Positions 61,143 through 64,000 of a DNA stretch of 64,000 nucleotides are shown in pieces; the first letter of the stretch is position 1; each line of letters starts with the position of its first letter. The stretch comes from Nautilus pompilius (Eukaryota; Mollusca; Cephalopoda; Nautilida; Nautilidae), in NCBI GenBank assembly GCA_018389105.1, contig JACATO010001040.1, positions 248,001 through 312,000 on the forward strand. Reading direction: 5' to 3'. The position numbers and the translations under genes are program-made. A model generated the notes under the pieces. That model did no database searches. It saw only the letters and a list, made by a program, of their open reading frames with translations, and was not told where the DNA came from.

Positions 61143-61344
61143 CTGATGGTTTCTCAAGACCTGTATCAGAGGGAGAGAACAATAATCTAACATGTCTTCA
61201 CTGTTGTCTAGAACAAAAACAAACAGCAGATCACAATTCCTATCTTATCTGAAATCACAAAAGTTACCTGGTTCTCTAAAAACTAATTTTTCTATAACTT
61301 TAATGTCAAGATACACATTAACTTCACTTGTCCCATAACCCATA

Positions 61345-61572
61345 GGTCATTTGGGCACCTTGAGAGGTGCGTCTAGGGCATTTTACAACCTGGCAGAGCC
61401 CATCCCTCTCCAGGTTGAGTCAAGATGAATGTCAGCATCCAAAGGCGGCCTGTACAGTTGTTTCAGGCTTTTTGGTCCTCACCAAAAGCACATACCTCCG
61501 ACCCCACTGGGGATCGAACCTGCAACAAGAATTGACAAGCGAACTCGCTACCCACTGCACCACCATGCCATA
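61345..61572 (-). mobile_element. tRNA-derived SINE
   Basis: On the minus strand the head has an A box TGGTGCAGTGG (61552-61562, one mismatch to TRGCNNAGYGG) and a B box GGTTCGATCCC (61510-61520), about 32 bases apart as in a tRNA. The body continues for about 150 bases toward lower coordinates, through GGAGGTATGTGCTTTTGG, to about 61,345. The tail and target duplication are not clear. Lies near the CCDC88 GBA exon. Confidence 0.65.
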
Positions 61573-62359
61573 AGATACACATTCCATTTGATTAAAATCC
61601 TACCCCCACCAATTGTGGTAGAAAAGAATCTAAAGATTCATTTAAATTGTCAGAACTGGAAAATTTTGTAAAATTTTTTTTTTCAAAAAAACTGAACAAC
61701 ATGACATCTTACACCAGACAAAAGTATGGAATGCTGTTTGAGTACAAGGATAAGGCAATGGCTCAAGTTAATTTCAGTACTGATGGTACAGAAATTGTCA
61801 AAAACTGGACAGTAATATTCCTCACAATACAGGTGGCATTTTCACTTTAAAAAAAAAAAAAAAAAAGATTTCCTTAATTTTCAAGACAATTCTATATGAC
61901 TCCCATAAACTGCTTATATGTATCCATTTACAGCCAGCTGTTGGGATGAATTTTAAACAGAACCGTTCTCCTTTAACCCTTAGAACATTCTACACAAGCG
62001 CAATGAGTAAAGGTTCTGCTTAAAAAAGTGCTTGTCTCTGCTCTCCGAATTTTCTGGGGGGGGGACTATAATAACTATAGTAGCCACATGAATTTCAAGA
62101 ATTTTCCAAGCCATCTCCATATTTGTTTCCTCATTTTCTAGTTCTCCTTGACAATTTTTCACGATTTCCAAGAGCTGTAAAAAATCATTATTCCTTTACC
62201 AAAATCCAAGTGACTACTCCCCACCCAGGATTGTTTGTTTTTCCTTCTGCTATGCTAGCTCGTCCGCCTTGATAATGCTGCAGTCAGGCTCCAGAGCACT
62301 TGACCAGAAATTGTCTTTTCATCGTAAAACAAACAAATAGCAATCACCACAGAACTCAC

Positions 62360-62428
62360 CTATAAGGTAATTGTGTCCTCTCTTATCTCCATGCTCTTCA
62401 CAAGCAAGGTCATCAATGGATTTAGCAC
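62360..62428 (-). CDS. Candidate upstream exon of the CCDC88 homologue
   Basis: Minus-strand acceptor TTTTTTTCCCCCTCGAACAG and strong donor G|GTGAGT bracket 69 nt reading AKSIDDLACEEHGDKRGHNY in one open frame. The phase out (one base) does not match the phase in of the GBA exon as drawn, so at least one exon between them would be missing, or one boundary is wrong. No clear family match for the peptide. Confidence 0.35.
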   Translation of the reverse strand: MLNPLMTLLVKSMEIREDTITL

Positions 62429-63646
62429 CTGTTCGAGGGGGAAAAAAAGCTGAAATGTTTTTTTTTTGTCTCGATGCTTCATCTCTAACATCACACACAC
62501 CTTCCAATGGTTCATAATAAAGAAAGGGTTGTATCAATGCTAGAAACAATGGGGCATACAATTTTCAAATGGTGGCTAGAAGAAAAAGCTCTGTAGTAAC
62601 AGATATTGCCAATAAATGGTATACGAGTGGGGCCACATGTGCACCTCTCACTGGTAGATGTTATATGTATTAAGGTTTTCATCAGCAGTGTGGGATGGCC
62701 TGCTTTTTTTCTCAGTCTGAATTTTCATTGAAATCTGCTTACCTTGCATAACTATAATGAAACAGAATCCACTCTTTTTCTAAGATCCCAATCACTACAA
62801 ATTGAAGTTCATTTATAAATGTAAAATGGAGAAGTCCTACTATTGACACATTTTCAAAATAATTTCTAAAAAATATTCTTGCCAGCAAATCTATCTTCAC
62901 ACTGACACATTAAAGGTACCAAAACTTCATCTCATGCTTTGTTTAAATGTACAGGTTTATAAATCTGTCATACTGTGGAAAGTTTCTCTACCCTGCAAAC
63001 AACATTAGCTGTAATAAGGTTTGCTGCTTCATTCTGGTGAAAAACAAACAATTATGTACTGAAAATACAAATTTTCAAAGACAAGTTACTTAGAAACCAA
63101 ATCCATGGTTATAAAAAATACTGCAGAAGCAACAAATAGACCCCAGAGCAAGCATAAAACCCATTTTATCTTTACAAAAGTGCACACGCGCGCGCACCTT
63201 AATGCTCAAAATATTCACTGCCCTAACTCCATGAAGCTACAAAAAAACAAACTAGTAATGATGACCACAGCAAAGTCCTTTTAATGGATTTAGCTCTTAA
63301 ACCTGATGAAATACTATTCGCCTATTCATGTCAGCCCAGCTTGTGAAAAAACTGCACAGGATTAAAACTACCAGGTTAGTCAGCTGACCCTATTAGCACA
63401 GCATATTACAATCAATACATTTTAAATCTCACCTATTTACAGCACAGTTTTATTATGACCTCATCTATAAGCCATCAGCTCGTTTCTGTTAATTTCTGAT
63501 AGATCGCACCTAGGGTTAAGACCACTGCTATCGGAGGCAGTCGTCATGGAGATTGGAATTAGGTCATTACAAAGGTTTTGTCAGGTTTTTTTTTTTTAAT
63601 TTACCGCAACAATGAGACTTCATATTGTTGTTGAATGTGAAGTTTA
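62429..63646. other. Intronic or flanking DNA of the CCDC88 homologue
   Basis: No supported exon, RNA gene or repeat except short simple sequence (CG/CA run at about 63,182-63,197). Presumably intron of the minus-strand gene. Confidence 0.35.
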
Positions 63647-64000
63647 TTAATCAAAGTAAGTTCCGTTACAATCAAAACACTTCTGCCAACGAGTTAAGAG
63701 CACATTTGTACCATTTTGAAAAAAATATAGAGTCGATAAACTGTTAGAAGGCAGTTTCGGTTGCTGCTTGGTTGGAGGTGGTTTTCTTTTCATCGACAGC
63801 TTCCTCCCTAGGTGTTTGAAAAGGTGGCAGTCTGTAGGAGAAAGCTCTGGTGAATAGGTTGGGTGAGGGAGAACATTGTACCCCAACATGTTCAGTTTCT
63901 GAAGAGTCATGAGGACGAGCATTGTCATGGAGCAGGATTGGGCCTCTTTGATTCACCAATGCCGGCTGTCGTTGGGAGAGTTTCTGAAGAACAATGGTTA
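63647..64000 (-). pseudogene. Mariner transposase C-terminal part (SETMAR/Hsmar-like), frameshifted, partial
   Basis: On the minus strand one frame has ILLHDNARPH (second catalytic Asp) and, after a frame change, another has LQKLNMLGYNVLPHPTYSPE and LSPTDCHLFKHLG (third Asp, DD34D spacing). It finishes TRWQKCFDCNGTYFD and stop, as in SETMAR-type mariners. The frameshift between the two Asp motifs and the eroded middle make it a pseudogene. The N-terminus lies past the window edge. Confidence 0.8.

Noticed and set aside
62090..62171. Minus-strand segment LLEIVKNCQGELENEE with a TTTTTTACAG acceptor, possible CCDC88 exon
   Set aside because: No good donor follows (GTGGCT), the frame does not join the GBA exon or the 62,360-62,428 candidate, and there is no family match at this place in the protein.
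1..64000. CRISPR array, bacterial operon or integrated virus
   Set aside because: No regularly spaced direct repeats, no prokaryotic gene layout and no viral structural or polymerase frames. Introns, a CpG island and eukaryotic transposons are clear.

Overview
This is a stretch of animal (metazoan) nuclear DNA: AT-rich, with spliced genes, long introns full of decayed transposons, and a CpG-rich promoter island in an otherwise CpG-poor background. The proteins look non-vertebrate: the hnRNP U-like protein has a short acidic N-terminus, an Arg/Ser-rich linker and a G/Q/N/Y/S-rich tail unlike the vertebrate paralogues. The mix of hAT (ZBED5-like), SETMAR-like mariner and Tigger-like elements would fit several invertebrate lineages with large genomes, such as cephalopods or chelicerates. 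I cannot fix the species from sequence alone.

Layout. 1-4.7 kb: hAT transposase remnants, a 390-bp tandem duplication, a small CpG-rich patch with a possible first exon on the minus strand, and a hAT-type terminus. 4.7-9.7 kb: AT-rich sequence with no supported gene. 9.7-10.9 kb: CpG island holding the promoter and first coding exon of an HNRNPUL1-like gene. 10.0-47.7 kb (+): that gene, assembled here as 18 coding exons with consistent splice phases, giving 2,430 nt or 809 residues: SAP, acidic region, SR-rich linker, SPRY, P-loop kinase-like domain, RGG box, low-complexity tail. Its introns carry a Tigger-like MITE with a TA duplication, a degenerate hAT, and at least four copies of a roughly 1-kb dispersed repeat. 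47.7-55.0 kb: 3' regions of two convergent genes plus one unexplained small ORF. 55.0-62.4 kb (-): the 3' end of a CCDC88 (Girdin/Daple) homologue. One exon carries a G-alpha-binding-and-activating (GBA) motif, and the large last exon ends in a Daple-type Gly-Cys-Val PDZ ligand. The intron between them holds a nearly whole but dead Charlie/ZBED5-like hAT with terminal repeats and an 8-bp target duplication. 61.3-61.6 kb: tRNA-derived SINE. 63.6-64.0 kb: frameshifted mariner transposase running off the window.

How they fit together. The two host genes are convergent and functionally unrelated as far as can be seen: one is a nuclear RNA-binding/scaffold protein, the other a cytoplasmic scaffold linking Dishevelled-type PDZ proteins to trimeric G proteins. 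Everything else is transposon-derived or has no visible function. Exon coordinates come from GT/AG junctions, reading-frame continuity and family resemblance. No transcript evidence was available.
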